DNA of 64,000 bases from Dicaeum eximium (Eukaryota > Chordata > Aves > Passeriformes > Dicaeidae), in the NCBI GenBank assembly GCA_013396995.1, contig VWZP01005658.1, positions 1,949,313-2,013,312 of the forward strand, written 5' to 3'. The notes under the pieces are model-generated. The model saw only the letters and a list, made by a program, of their open reading frames with translations, did not search any database and was not told the origin of the DNA. Below, one piece after another: positions 51,401 to 61,338 of this stretch. How positions within the stretch are numbered: position 1 is the stretch's first letter; every line of letters starts with the position of its first letter. The position numbers were made by a program, and so were the translations under genes.

Positions 51401-54400
51401 TTGTAATTATAGACAAACAAAGACCCCACCAACAAAACCCAACACCTTGTTTCTAGGAATGCTTTCCACCATGTCAGTGGAAATACACTCTTGTTGGCCA
51501 CCATAACAAAGGATCCAGCTTTGCTTCTTTTTTTGTCTTCATTGAATTCCTGGTTGGAATTCAGTGAAGACAAAAAAAGTGCTGTTAGACTTTTAACTGC
51601 TTTACTCACATGGTTCTGTCATATTTATTGGTGTTTTGAGCAGGGATTTATTGTAATTTAGCTTTCTTCATGAGTAGTGTAATATGAAACATTCTGGCAT
51701 CACTGTCTGCCATTGCAGTAGAATATTTTATTTTCCTTGGCTCACAAAACCAAAAGAACTAGGTAAATTGTAATGCAGAATTTTGGTTTTGAGTTTTTCC
51801 TGTGTCATCGTTTTGGTGTAAAAGATGCTCTGCAACAATTGAATTGGGTTGCATGTTAGATGTCGTAGCTGTACTTTGTTTGGAGGAAATATGGAAGATA
51901 GCTTTTCACTGTTACTTGGGTACATCTTGCTTCCTGACAAGAAAGCCAGTGTTATGTGAAGTTATTTTGGCAGAGTTTCTTGACAGGTTATGACTTGCTC
52001 ACTGTGATTAGCTAAGGATAATTAGTACTAATAGGCTCACAAAGAGCAGCTTACTCAGTTCGGAGCTGTTGGAAGTTGCAGAGGGGATTTTTGCTGTTTG
52101 TTTTTTCTTTCTTAATGTGGCAAAGTAATGTAAATGGGTCAGTTTAGTGGTCAGGGTTCTGCAGTGCATTTACAAGCTATATTAAAATAAAGATTAAAAA
52201 TGATCTGTGTGTGAGCACGAATGCACTTTGCTGGGCTGGGGGAGGCTGGTGGAGCTGCAGGGCTGTTTCTATTAAGCCTTTCCAGCCGTGTTCCTGCTGC
52301 ATATCCGCAGTGGCTGGGCTGCTGCTGGGAGGGAGAGGGGCTGGGGAAGGTGCTGTTGGCACTGCAGTCCCCACCTCGGAGTGGGGATCACTGTTGCCCC
52401 TGTAGGGGTGCTCCCTCCAGGCTGTGAGGGGTCCCCAGCCCTACCCTGCTGCTGCCCTTGCTGGGGAAGGGGTCCCAGCCCTGCTGGAGCGAGGGGCTGT
52501 GCAGGTGGGTGGGCACCAGTGACCCCACGGGGGGAGCTGCACCTTCTGGCACCTGCTCTTCAGGGTCAGCTCCGAGGCCAGGAATGCAGTGATGTGGTAG
52601 TGCTGGCCCAAAGCAGGACTCTTCTTAGGGCCATGTCTGCTTAGAGCTGCACACCATGGTGCTCTGATTGTCCATGTTATGCTCCTTGGTTTTTATTTTT
52701 TCCAATGAAGTTTGGCATATTGTTTTAGAAATTAAAATACAAGTGTATTCTGAAATAATTTCCCTGATTTTCTTGCTTTTACTCTACTTGCCCCAGTAGC
52801 TGCTTTGTCTTGTCTTGCATGTCAAATTCTTCTGTTCCATTGGGACTTTTTGATGAACGTCTTGGACACTTGATGGAAGGTGTACTTTTCTGGACAGTTT
52901 GATGAAAGTATCCAGTAGTCAGTTAACTTCTGTTGATCAAAATGAGAGCTGACCAGAGGTTTTGTAAGTGAGCTTTTTTGTTTGGTTGGTTTTGTAATAC
53001 CCAGAACACATTGGATAGTCATCAGAAGATCCTTGTTCTGTTTTGAATCCGGTTAAAGCAATTACAAGCTTGTAGATAAAACACAATGCTGCTGTGCCAA
53101 ATACAGATGCAACTTTTGTAATAGCTTTTGTTGACTAGAATTTCTACTATTTGTTTTTATGTTCTCATTTTAACAGCTAAATAGCTTCTAAATAACTTTA
53201 GCAATCATTCACAGTAGATGTCCAGCTGTTGTCTTCATTATAGAGTAATCTTGTTTTTGTGTTTGCATACTTTGCTGCTTCTAATTGCTGCATAGAATCT
53301 TATATCTTGGTGGTTTCAAGTGTATTTTAAATAGCTAATAATTTTCAGGTTATTGCAGATTGGTAGGTAACTTCCTCAATATGTGAGATTGAAAACTAAA
53401 ACCAAACCCAAAATCCACTGACATTGAGCTGGTTGCTGTTGAGAACTTTACTTACAGTAAAGAATTTGGAAACCACATCATTATTTTAGTAGATGTACAC
53501 AGAATTCTTTTGGGAGAAGTAAAACAGGATTTTTTGATTTTTAGCAGTCATGGGTCTCTGGGGACCATACTACACCAGAGACTATTTCAGTGCAAAATGC
53601 AAGCATAGTTTATGGGACAGGAGCCAGGGCTTAGGCTTCCTCCTGTCATCTTCCAGTGGACAGTACACAGCACTGGGGTACAGTTGTGGTTACTTTTGCT
53701 TTTTCCCTTTCTGTGAAAGGTTTAAAGGTTCTGCACTTGATTTGCTCATGTAATCAAATGTCAGCAGTAGGATGTTGCATAATGGTTTAGAAGTGCTTTT
53801 CTTCATACCTAAGTTACATCTCCGGCTTCTGATAGCACCCTTATGGCTAGAATAGCCAATAAAAATTGAATTGGTGTCAACATTGGGTTATGTTTTTGAA
53901 TTAGAACTGTTTTAAAGATGGCTCTCAGTCCAAGCATCCAGTCCCCTCAGTACTTTTGATAGCTCCCTTTCTTTTTGACAGATTCTCTGCCTGTGTCCTT
54001 AAGTCTCAGGTGCTCAGTCTTAAAACAGAATCCCCCCCTTTTTTTTAGGTTGGTATTGAGTGCTCAGTTAATGAAACAAGTTGAAGGTGGTAATATCTGT
54101 GGATTTGGTGGGGTTCCTGGGTCCCCAGGGTAGATTGGTAAAGCAGGTGTATGTGTTAGGCTGGATAAATCTGAAGAGAAGGCTTGGTTTGTTTTGAAAA
54201 ACATGTGGCAGAAAGCATTTTCACCTTGAGAAGTATCTTGTAACTGGACATGTGTGAAGGACTGCCCTGTGTGTGAGGGGAGTTCCCTCAAATATCAACT
54301 ATGTTATTAAAGCACCAATTGCTTCCTCCCTGGTCTGGATCCAGTGTAATAATTTTATCTTCAGTTCTTTCATCTTCCCCACAACCAGATACAAAGCTAA

Positions 54401-57400
54401 AATTCCAGCAAACAAGTGACAGTTTGTTTTTTTTCTAATGCACTGCTTAGTTATTTTTGCTAGCTTTCCTATATAGCCCAAAGAGTGGTTTTTAATGCTT
54501 CTCTCTTAAAAATAGAGATGCTAAAATGCCCTATAAGCTTTAAGAATCAGAAAGTATTAAGAAAACCTCTTTGTATGCATTATTGTGCACTGTGCATTAC
54601 ATATGTATGCTAGAGGCGTATTTATGTCTACAAACATTGTATTGCTAATTTCCCTTTTTTGATTTTCAAAATAGGTAATGGAATTAGGTGAAACAAAAAT
54701 CGTAATTTTAGCTTTTTCTTTACAGGGTTGATCTTCCTCTTCTATCTGGTGTTCTATGGCTTCCTAGCAGCACTCTTCACATTCACAATGTGGGTTATGC
54801 TTCAGACACTGAGCAATGATGTACCGAAATACCGTGACCGGATTTCTAGTCCAGGTAACACTGTATTTATTTTTTCATAAACCTTTGTCTGGTTTAACAA
54901 CTGAGTTTCATTTGAGAGCTTTTTTGAACTATGAACCTCTTATGGGAAATCGTCATTATTTGGTTACTTGCAGGTTGTAAAGGTAAAACTTGGTGTCAGG
55001 CAAGTTACACGTTTATAACATAAATTCAGGCAGTAGCTTTTTGTGTGCATATACTAATTTTGCTGTTTTTTCCTCTAAGCTCCTGTCAGTTGAATTTGTC
55101 ATGTAGATCACAATTTTGCCTGCAGATCCACACAGCATGCTGATGGAGAAGTGGGTTTACAATTTATTCAAGTTGCTGTAAAGATACTTTAAACCAGTTC
55201 TCTTGGATCAGATGGAAGGCCACCTTTATTAGTGTTTGATACTTTGCCAAAGATACAGGAAGGCTGTACTGTGAGTGTCATCTGCTCAGGAGCATGTAAG
55301 GACTGTGGGATAGAAGCCTTTGTAGAGTTTTTGTTACAGTATTAGGTAGTTTCCAACTGACATGGAATGTCTGTGGATTTCAGGGATTATAGACCTGTTA
55401 TGTAGGGATGCACTAGAGTAAGGCTCCTGCTTTATGATGAAGCTAAGGCTGTAACATGTTGCTGCCACTGAAAGTGGTGTCTTGCTTCCTTTGTGTACTG
55501 CCCACCTGTACAAATAAGAATTATTAACAAGGTGGTTGTCTTCCCCAATATAATAATATATTGGTGGAAGTGAGACAACATTGTTTTAAAATACTTTTTT
55601 CCTTTTGTTGAATCAAAGCTCTTAAAATTGAACATCATCTGGTAGCTGTATCCACACTTAGGATGGTACAGTGATCTTTGTGTGAGCAAGCTGCACTTGG
55701 GCCAGTGTGATAAATGTCTCTGGATTCTGAACAGAATTTGTTTTGGTGTGGTGTTGTGGTTTCTCTAACAAGTGTCATATTGTAAAGGATTTTGAGAATT
55801 TGTGCTCTTTTTTCAAGCTAAGAATGGTCTAGATGCTGGAAAGAATAATTAAATAAATAAAGAATAATTTTTTTAAAAAAGAGAAGAAAAACAAATGAGG
55901 AAAAAAACAGTGGCTTAGTTGACCATTTCCCATCATTTCCATTGTGTCTGTTGTGGAAGTCAGAAGCATCATAGTGGATGGAGCTGTGCATAGCTGTCGC
56001 TTAATGCTGGGCTTGAGTGACGTTTCTTCTCTCATGTAGTTCAGGGTATTAATTTTCCTTGGCTTTGAAATAAGTCGTCGGGGATGTTTGTTTTTAAAAG
56101 TATGTATGCCACAATTAGTTTTTAATTGAAAAATTTCTGTAACATTTCTGAATTAAATCTCTTTATTAACCATGTCTTTAGTAATTATTACATTAAAGTT
56201 AATCAAATTGCTTGTTTCTGTTTTAATGTTTCTCCTTAACTATGTTGTTTTTCATTTGCAGTGAGACATGTAATGTTCCTGGTTGTAAACTTAAATTTTT
56301 TTTTAAAAAGCTAAAGTCTACACACAAAACCTGGATGCCGTAGGTCAAAGGTTCTGCTCTTACATTAAATGTACTTGGATATCTCACAATTGATTTATTT
56401 TATAATTGATACCTGAATTGCTTTTTACACTGGAGTATAATAGTATAAATCAAATCTAGATTATTTTAAAACCTTTTTTGTTAAATCCCTCCTGGAATTG
56501 TAAAATAATGTAATCTCTTTTACAATCCTGGATGTGATCCTATGCTGAGGCTGTTAATTCTGTTCCTCTAGAACAGCTCAAATCCTCCATCTCTCACAGT
56601 CTATGCATCAGTCCTTCAAATAGCTCTTTCTGTAGAATTTACACGATAGTTTTTAGGCAGAATGTAATCCACTGAAAGTGGAGCAATCTCCTCTTGTAGG
56701 ATGTTTCTGACATTCCCCTGAAGCAGTTAATCTCTTCAAATTATTTTTTCATTAATTGATGAGTAATTTAGTTATTTTGTCATATTCCCTTTGAAAAACA
56801 CCATTTAAGTCATTCATTTACGTTATAGTTCTGTAGATAATAATCTCTTTTACCCTAAAAGCTCCTAATGTGTAAAACCCCTTCAGTGATTTTTCAGCCC
56901 TGCTACTAATTTCCTTTTTATTTTGTTGAATCCCAGTTCAGTGTGAAGGCCAGAAAATTAGTGTAATGGTGCAAAGTAGTCTGCAGTCTAAATAGTGTTT
57001 GTAGTTTTATATGGACTGTTAGTCATTAAGGCCTTTATTTGTGGCTTCCATAGAAATAATTTAACTGCTGTTATTGCAAAAAAGGATTTATGATTTATCT
57101 GGAATCCTATAAAAGACCTGGAATAAAAGACACTAAATTGTATCTGTTTTTTTTTTTTTTTAAGCTGAAGGACATTTGTTGGTGATGAATTTCTAGCACA
57201 GATGTTTATTATTTGCAAGTATTTGTGAATAGTTTCTGCCTTCAGATGAGAATCTTGGCCATTTCTGTAGATAAATTCTTAATAGACCTGGGCTGCTGAA
57301 CTACATTCTTGATATGCTTTATAAAACCTCTCTGTGATGGTTAACTACAGTTGCCTAAGTTTTTTTCCATTGCAGTTTTGCTTTCTTAAATATGTTTTTT

Positions 57401-60400
57401 TTGTTTTTAAATAATGAAGGCTGGTTTTAATAAATACATATATATGGGGNTGGGTTTTTTTTGTGAGGGTTTTGTTTTCTGCCTTAAATTTAATTCATTT
57501 GAGAATCTAGTTTTAATTAGTTTTGCCAGGGGACAGAAAAACTACATGGCATCCTAAGATGATACAATCAGTTGCTGTGTAATTGCAGCTTCTTCCTTTA
57601 TGTCAAATTTGACTTTGATCAAACAATTTTAATCTCTGCTGCATTATCAGGTGGTGTAGTGCTATTTCATCTGCTCCTGAAGCTGTGATGAGTAATAGAA
57701 GCATCAGGTACCTGTGTAAGTGACGGCTCCTGGTGACACAGGCTGGGTGTATCAGTGTGCCTTTTGCTTTCACCTGCTCCAGAGCAATCCCTGAGATTGC
57801 ACTCTGCAGCTTTCTGGGCCATATGCTGGGAGGCAGGGGCAGTTCAGCTCTTGAGAGGGCCATGCTTATTTTATTCATGCGTGCCTTGTCCATCCTTCGG
57901 CTGAGGCTGGATTCAGCCTTCGGTGATGCATGGCCTTGTACCTCCTGCAGCTGTGGCTCCTGGGCGTGGGTGCATCCTGCCCCAGCACCCCAGGCAGCAG
58001 CTGCCAGGAGCTGGAGTTCCCCAGGGGACGCCGATGCTGTGGGGCCCAGAGGCAGCTCCAGCTCCGGAGCATCCGCGGTTCCCAGGCCTGGCTGAGCCGT
58101 GCCCCTGGGGCCGTGTAAAGTGTCTTGTATTCTCCATGGAACAAGTGGCACCTAAACTTTGTTTGAGGAGATGGAGAGAAGACTGAAAACTAATTTGACT
58201 TGTCTGTTTTGATTGGGGTAATTTTCAAGCCACCTTTATGTATAACCAAATTTTTAAAAATATTTTTTTCTGGGTTTCTATGAGAATAATACAATCATAG
58301 CTTCACTCTGTATTGCCTAAAGCTTTGAACTATTGCTTGAAGTGAACGTTTTCTGGGTGTGCTTTTGAGTATTGTTTTCAATTCTTTTTTAAGCTTAATT
58401 TGCTGAGTCTGGAAAGTGGATCAATGAAAATCTTTGATTGAAAGTGATTAAACTGCTGATTTTGCTTTTCCTAATCACTTGGTTTGGTTTGTGAATTGCA
58501 GTTATACATTGGGTTTGATTTAAATGTTAATTAATGAAACGCTGATTTTGATTACTGGCTTCAAACACAAAGTACTTTGCAAGTACTTACATTCAATAAG
58601 TACTGTGGAATATAGGGGCAATATTAATGTTTCTTTACAGATGATAGACATTTTCCAATTTATGGATGTTTGAGTAGGGGTTAGAGTGGTGAAGGAAAGA
58701 TTGCTTGGTTCCTAACTTGAACTTTTTCTTTTTAAGGACTTATGATTTCACCAAAACCAGACACTGCATTGGAATTTTACTTCAACAAGAGTGACAGCCA
58801 ATCATATTCAGAATATGTTACTACACTTCAAAACTTCCTTGAATGTAAGTTACTTACAATTCCCCAAGTAATTTAGGAGTCTTAATCTTGGGTACATTAT
58901 TTCATTTTTTGCTTGTAGTTACTAATTGCTAATGGAGACTAATGCAAGTTCAGGGTTACTGTAGATATGTGTGTTATAAAAGTCTATAAGTTACAGAAAA
59001 TGGTCAGTATAATACCTATGTTGGACAGAGAGCCTGAGTGTGAGGAATAGTGCAGTACAGAATGGAGAGTTTTACGTGATGTGGTTATTTAAAATACTGT
59101 AAGATGTAGAAATTACATATGCCAAAATAATTCAATTTGAAATAACATAGGTCTTGTATTTGGAGACAGAGTTTATCAGGACTTAATCTGATTAGTCTTA
59201 ATCTCAATGATTTGCTAACTGAGTGATAATACTTTGGTCTGAAGAACTTGAGTGTCTGTTTGAAAAATGAGGTACACAAAGATTAAATTAATTGCAATTT
59301 ATTGATTTTTCACTCTTATACACAGTATCTATACACAGAAATATTAAAGCACTGAATTTAGAATGTGGAGAAAAGGTAACACAGAACAAGTGCAGAAAAA
59401 TCACTGGTTTGTCATGTGTTACTTTACATGTGTGCCTGTATGTACACTTACTCTAGTAATATGGAAATCAGTTGAAAACATTAACAAGTTTAACCTCTCA
59501 GAAGCTGTAAGTCAGAATGAAGAAGGTGTTGTGAAATCTCCCCAGTGTGCATGCGTTACTTTGTTAGCTACAGCTATACTTGAATCTCCATATTCACAGT
59601 TTTGGTGCCTACTAAAAGCTTCTATGAGTAGGCTTTTCTTTCAGAGCTCTGCCAAGGGTTCCTGGGAGGAATGCTGCATTTCATGACCACCTGCCTCTCC
59701 TGCAGTTCTGTGGGTCTTGCATCGAGGATGAACTTTCCTTTTCTCCATTTTACATTATTGGCTGGGAGCTGGGGTGTAGGGGAGGAGATGAAACCACAAA
59801 GTGTCTTAAATGGCAGTAGTTTAGCATTTGTGACAGTGTGGTCTGTGCACTTCAGAAACACAAGAAAGTAAGAAACAACTTGAGACGTTAGTATATTATA
59901 AATTATACCATATGATGTAAATGTAGAGGTAATTTAATACTGATTATTGAAATATTTTTAAGTTCTCCTGTGTATTTGTAAAAGAAATGTGTGCAAAGGG
60001 AAAACTGGTTGAATTTCCAGGTAAAAACTTGATTGATTGTATTTGAATACATTATTGGTTTAGCATATGTAGTTACTTTATGTAGAGAAATTAATGAAGT
60101 TGTGATTCTTGTTACAATTTAAAAAGCAAGAAAGTATTAATTCTTCTGTAATACTCTTTATTTTTCATTCAAGTACACTGCTCCTTGTCTGTAGGCTTTG
60201 AAAAAGTGTTTAAGATGGATGTAAGAGACAATGCTCTGAAAATACTTCTCTGAGAAAACTATTAGGGAAGTAAGAGAACAATTAGGTATACAGGCATCTG
60301 CAGGTTTTGGCTCGTCACATGCTTTATCCCGTTCATTTACAAGCTGGTTTTGTTTCATAGCATATAACGATTCAAAGCAGTTGCAAAACATAGACTGTGC

Positions 60401-61338
60401 CCGGGGAAAGATCTTTGATCAGAGTGATGCTGCTGTTAAAAAGGCTTGTCGATTTAACATCAATGAGCTTGGACAGTGCTCTGGGAAGGAAGATAAAAAT
60501 TTTGGCTATTCTAAAGGAGCTCCCTGCGTGCTTGTGAAAATGAATAGAGTAAGTGCCTGCTTATTTTTTAGTTCTTAATACAAGTGCTCCCAACTACTGC
60601 TGTATGAAGAAATTACTGTGGAAAGGACTGAAATGTGTTCAGTTTGCTACTCAGGATATTTGCATTTCTCCAACAGTATAATTTACTGAAAATTGAGCAA
60701 TTTCAGAGAGTAGTATGAAGTGACTTTTTTAAGCATTCTAATACTTACAAGTATTGGCTTTGATGACTTGCACCAAAATATCTGAAGCCTGTTTTAAGAA
60801 GTATAGTGTTCTTTGCTTTTACTTGCTGTTCTGTGAAACAGATTCTAGACCACTCTACAAAGTAGTGTTGTACTTCATGTCTGTGTTCCAGAATTCTAAC
60901 GTAATAACTCTAATCTAATGCATTTTGTAACTCTTAAACTATGAAAGATGAGGAAAACTACAAAGTATTTGACTTTTCAGTGATGTTACCTATTACTTGA
61001 ATTGCTAACTGGTTTGAGCCATTAAAATTACATGCTAAATGTAAAATAAGAAAACAGTACTTCCTGTGACTCCTGTAACTATTTTGAGTTAACCTGAGTA
61101 AACTATTTAACTTAACAATGCTTTAAATCTTAGTCCTAGTTTAAGATTGTGTTCAGATAAAAATTACACTGGATAGACTTCATCCCTGTATGAACTCATA
61201 TTTAGTGAGGGAAGAGTTCAAATTCAGTCTGTAAAAATGGAAAGGGGGGAAAAAGGTTTGTAAATATATTAACTTTGTCTCCTTTAGGTAATTGGATTAA
61301 AGCCTGAAGGAGAGCCACATATAGAGTGTACTGCTAAG
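48106..61338 (+). CDS. ATP1B3: ATP1B3, Na+/K+-ATPase beta-3 subunit, partial (exons 2-5 visible)
   Basis: ATP1B3 is a single-pass type II membrane glycoprotein that assembles with the Na+/K+-ATPase alpha subunit and is needed for its folding and delivery to the plasma membrane. Exons 54726-54854, 58737-58844, 60361-60548 and 61288-61338 join in frame. They give the transmembrane helix (FLFYLVFYGFLAALFTFTMW), the stalk LQTLSNDVPKYRDRISSP, the extracellular domain with sequons NKS and NDS, four cysteines in exon 4 that fit the first two conserved disulfides, and the KMNRVIGLKPEG segment. About 158 codons are seen of the roughly 279 in the family. Exon 1 is presumed lost in the gap at 48106-48459, and the exons encoding the KYFPYYGKKLH region and the C-terminus lie past base 64000. 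The helix and GLKPEG match beta-3 rather than beta-1 or beta-2. The start given here is the gap edge, not an observed start codon. Confidence 0.92.
48460..48490 (+). promoter_or_regulatory. Putative G-quadruplex motif at edge of the gap
   Basis: Four runs of at least four G are separated by TC, AA and AGTTCCC. This fits the usual G-quadruplex pattern and could explain why sequencing stopped here. Confidence 0.5.
48502..48512. promoter_or_regulatory. ATP1B3: AP-1 / NF-E2-type (MARE/ARE) site
   Basis: ATGACTCAGCA contains an exact AP-1 core (TGACTCA) and fits the antioxidant-response pattern TGACnnnGC bound by NRF/MAF dimers. It lies in the CpG island, 43 bases after the gap. Occupancy is not known. 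Confidence 0.4.
48751..54725 (+). other. ATP1B3: ATP1B3 intron 1 (visible part)
   Basis: About 6 kb with no recognised exon. It contains the 24-bp-arm hairpin at 51527-51579, a short repeated motif near 49810-49850, and a GC-richer patch at about 52210-52640 whose ORFs have no recognisable domain. The true 5' end of the intron is in or near the gap. Confidence 0.75.
51527..51579. repeat. Near-perfect inverted repeat: 24-bp arms, 5-nt loop
   Basis: The left arm 51527-51550 (CTTTTTTTGTCTTC then ATTGAATTCC) and right arm 51556-51579 (GGAATTCAGTGAAG then ACAAAAAAAG) are complementary at 23 of 24 positions. The one mismatch would be a G-U pair in plus-strand RNA. The loop is TGGTT, and pairing stops abruptly outside the arms. 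The stem is shorter and the loop tighter than usual for a pre-miRNA, so I do not call one. Confidence 0.9.
54726..54854 (+). CDS. ATP1B3: ATP1B3 exon 2 (transmembrane helix and stalk)
   Basis: The acceptor is TTTCTTTACAG ending at 54725 and the donor is GTAACA at 54855. The exon opens with two bases completing a Gly codon and closes with one base of the next Gly codon. It encodes LIFLFYLVFYGFLAALFTF, then TMWVMLQTLSNDVPKYRDRI and SSP. It carries the membrane anchor that packs against the alpha subunit. Confidence 0.96.
54855..58736 (+). other. ATP1B3: ATP1B3 intron 2
   Basis: A 3,882-base GT-AG intron. It has one undetermined base (57450), a 15-T run (57147-57161) and a GC-rich patch at about 57,720-58,110 where overlapping ORFs appear on both strands without any recognisable family. 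Confidence 0.9.
58737..58844 (+). CDS. ATP1B3: ATP1B3 exon 3 (ectodomain, N-glycosylation site)
   Basis: The acceptor is CTTTTTAAG ending at 58736 and the donor is GTAAGT at 58845. The exon encodes LMISPKPDTALEFYFNKS, then DSQSYSEYVTTLQNFLE. Asn in NKS is a predicted N-glycosylation site. The exon is 108 bases and ends with the first base of a Ser codon. Confidence 0.95.
58845..60360 (+). other. ATP1B3: ATP1B3 intron 3
   Basis: A 1,516-base GT-AG intron, AT-rich, with nothing recognised in it. Confidence 0.9.
60361..60548 (+). CDS. ATP1B3: ATP1B3 exon 4 (ectodomain, conserved cysteines)
   Basis: The acceptor is TTGTTTCATAG ending at 60360 and the donor is GTAAGT at 60549. The exon completes the Ser codon and reads YNDSKQLQNIDCARGKIF, then DQSDAAVKKACRFNINELGQ, CSGKEDKNFGYSKGAPCVLV and KMNR. 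NDS is a second sequon. The cysteines in IDC, KAC, GQC and APC fit the first two disulfides of the beta-subunit fold. Confidence 0.95.
60549..61287 (+). other. ATP1B3: ATP1B3 intron 4
   Basis: A 739-base GT-AG intron with nothing recognised in it. Confidence 0.9.
61288..61338 (+). CDS. ATP1B3: ATP1B3 exon 5 (51 nt)
   Basis: The acceptor is CTCCTTTAG ending at 61287 and the donor is GTCAGT at 61339. It encodes VIGLKPEGEPHIECTAK in phase 0 at both ends. The Cys would be the first partner of the third conserved disulfide. Reading on past 61338 meets TGA at once, confirming the splice donor. Confidence 0.92.

Noticed and set aside
51527..51579. The hairpin as a microRNA precursor
   Set aside because: A stem of 24 bp with a 5-base loop and no flanking pairing is too short and tight for a typical Drosha substrate; only small-RNA reads would change this.
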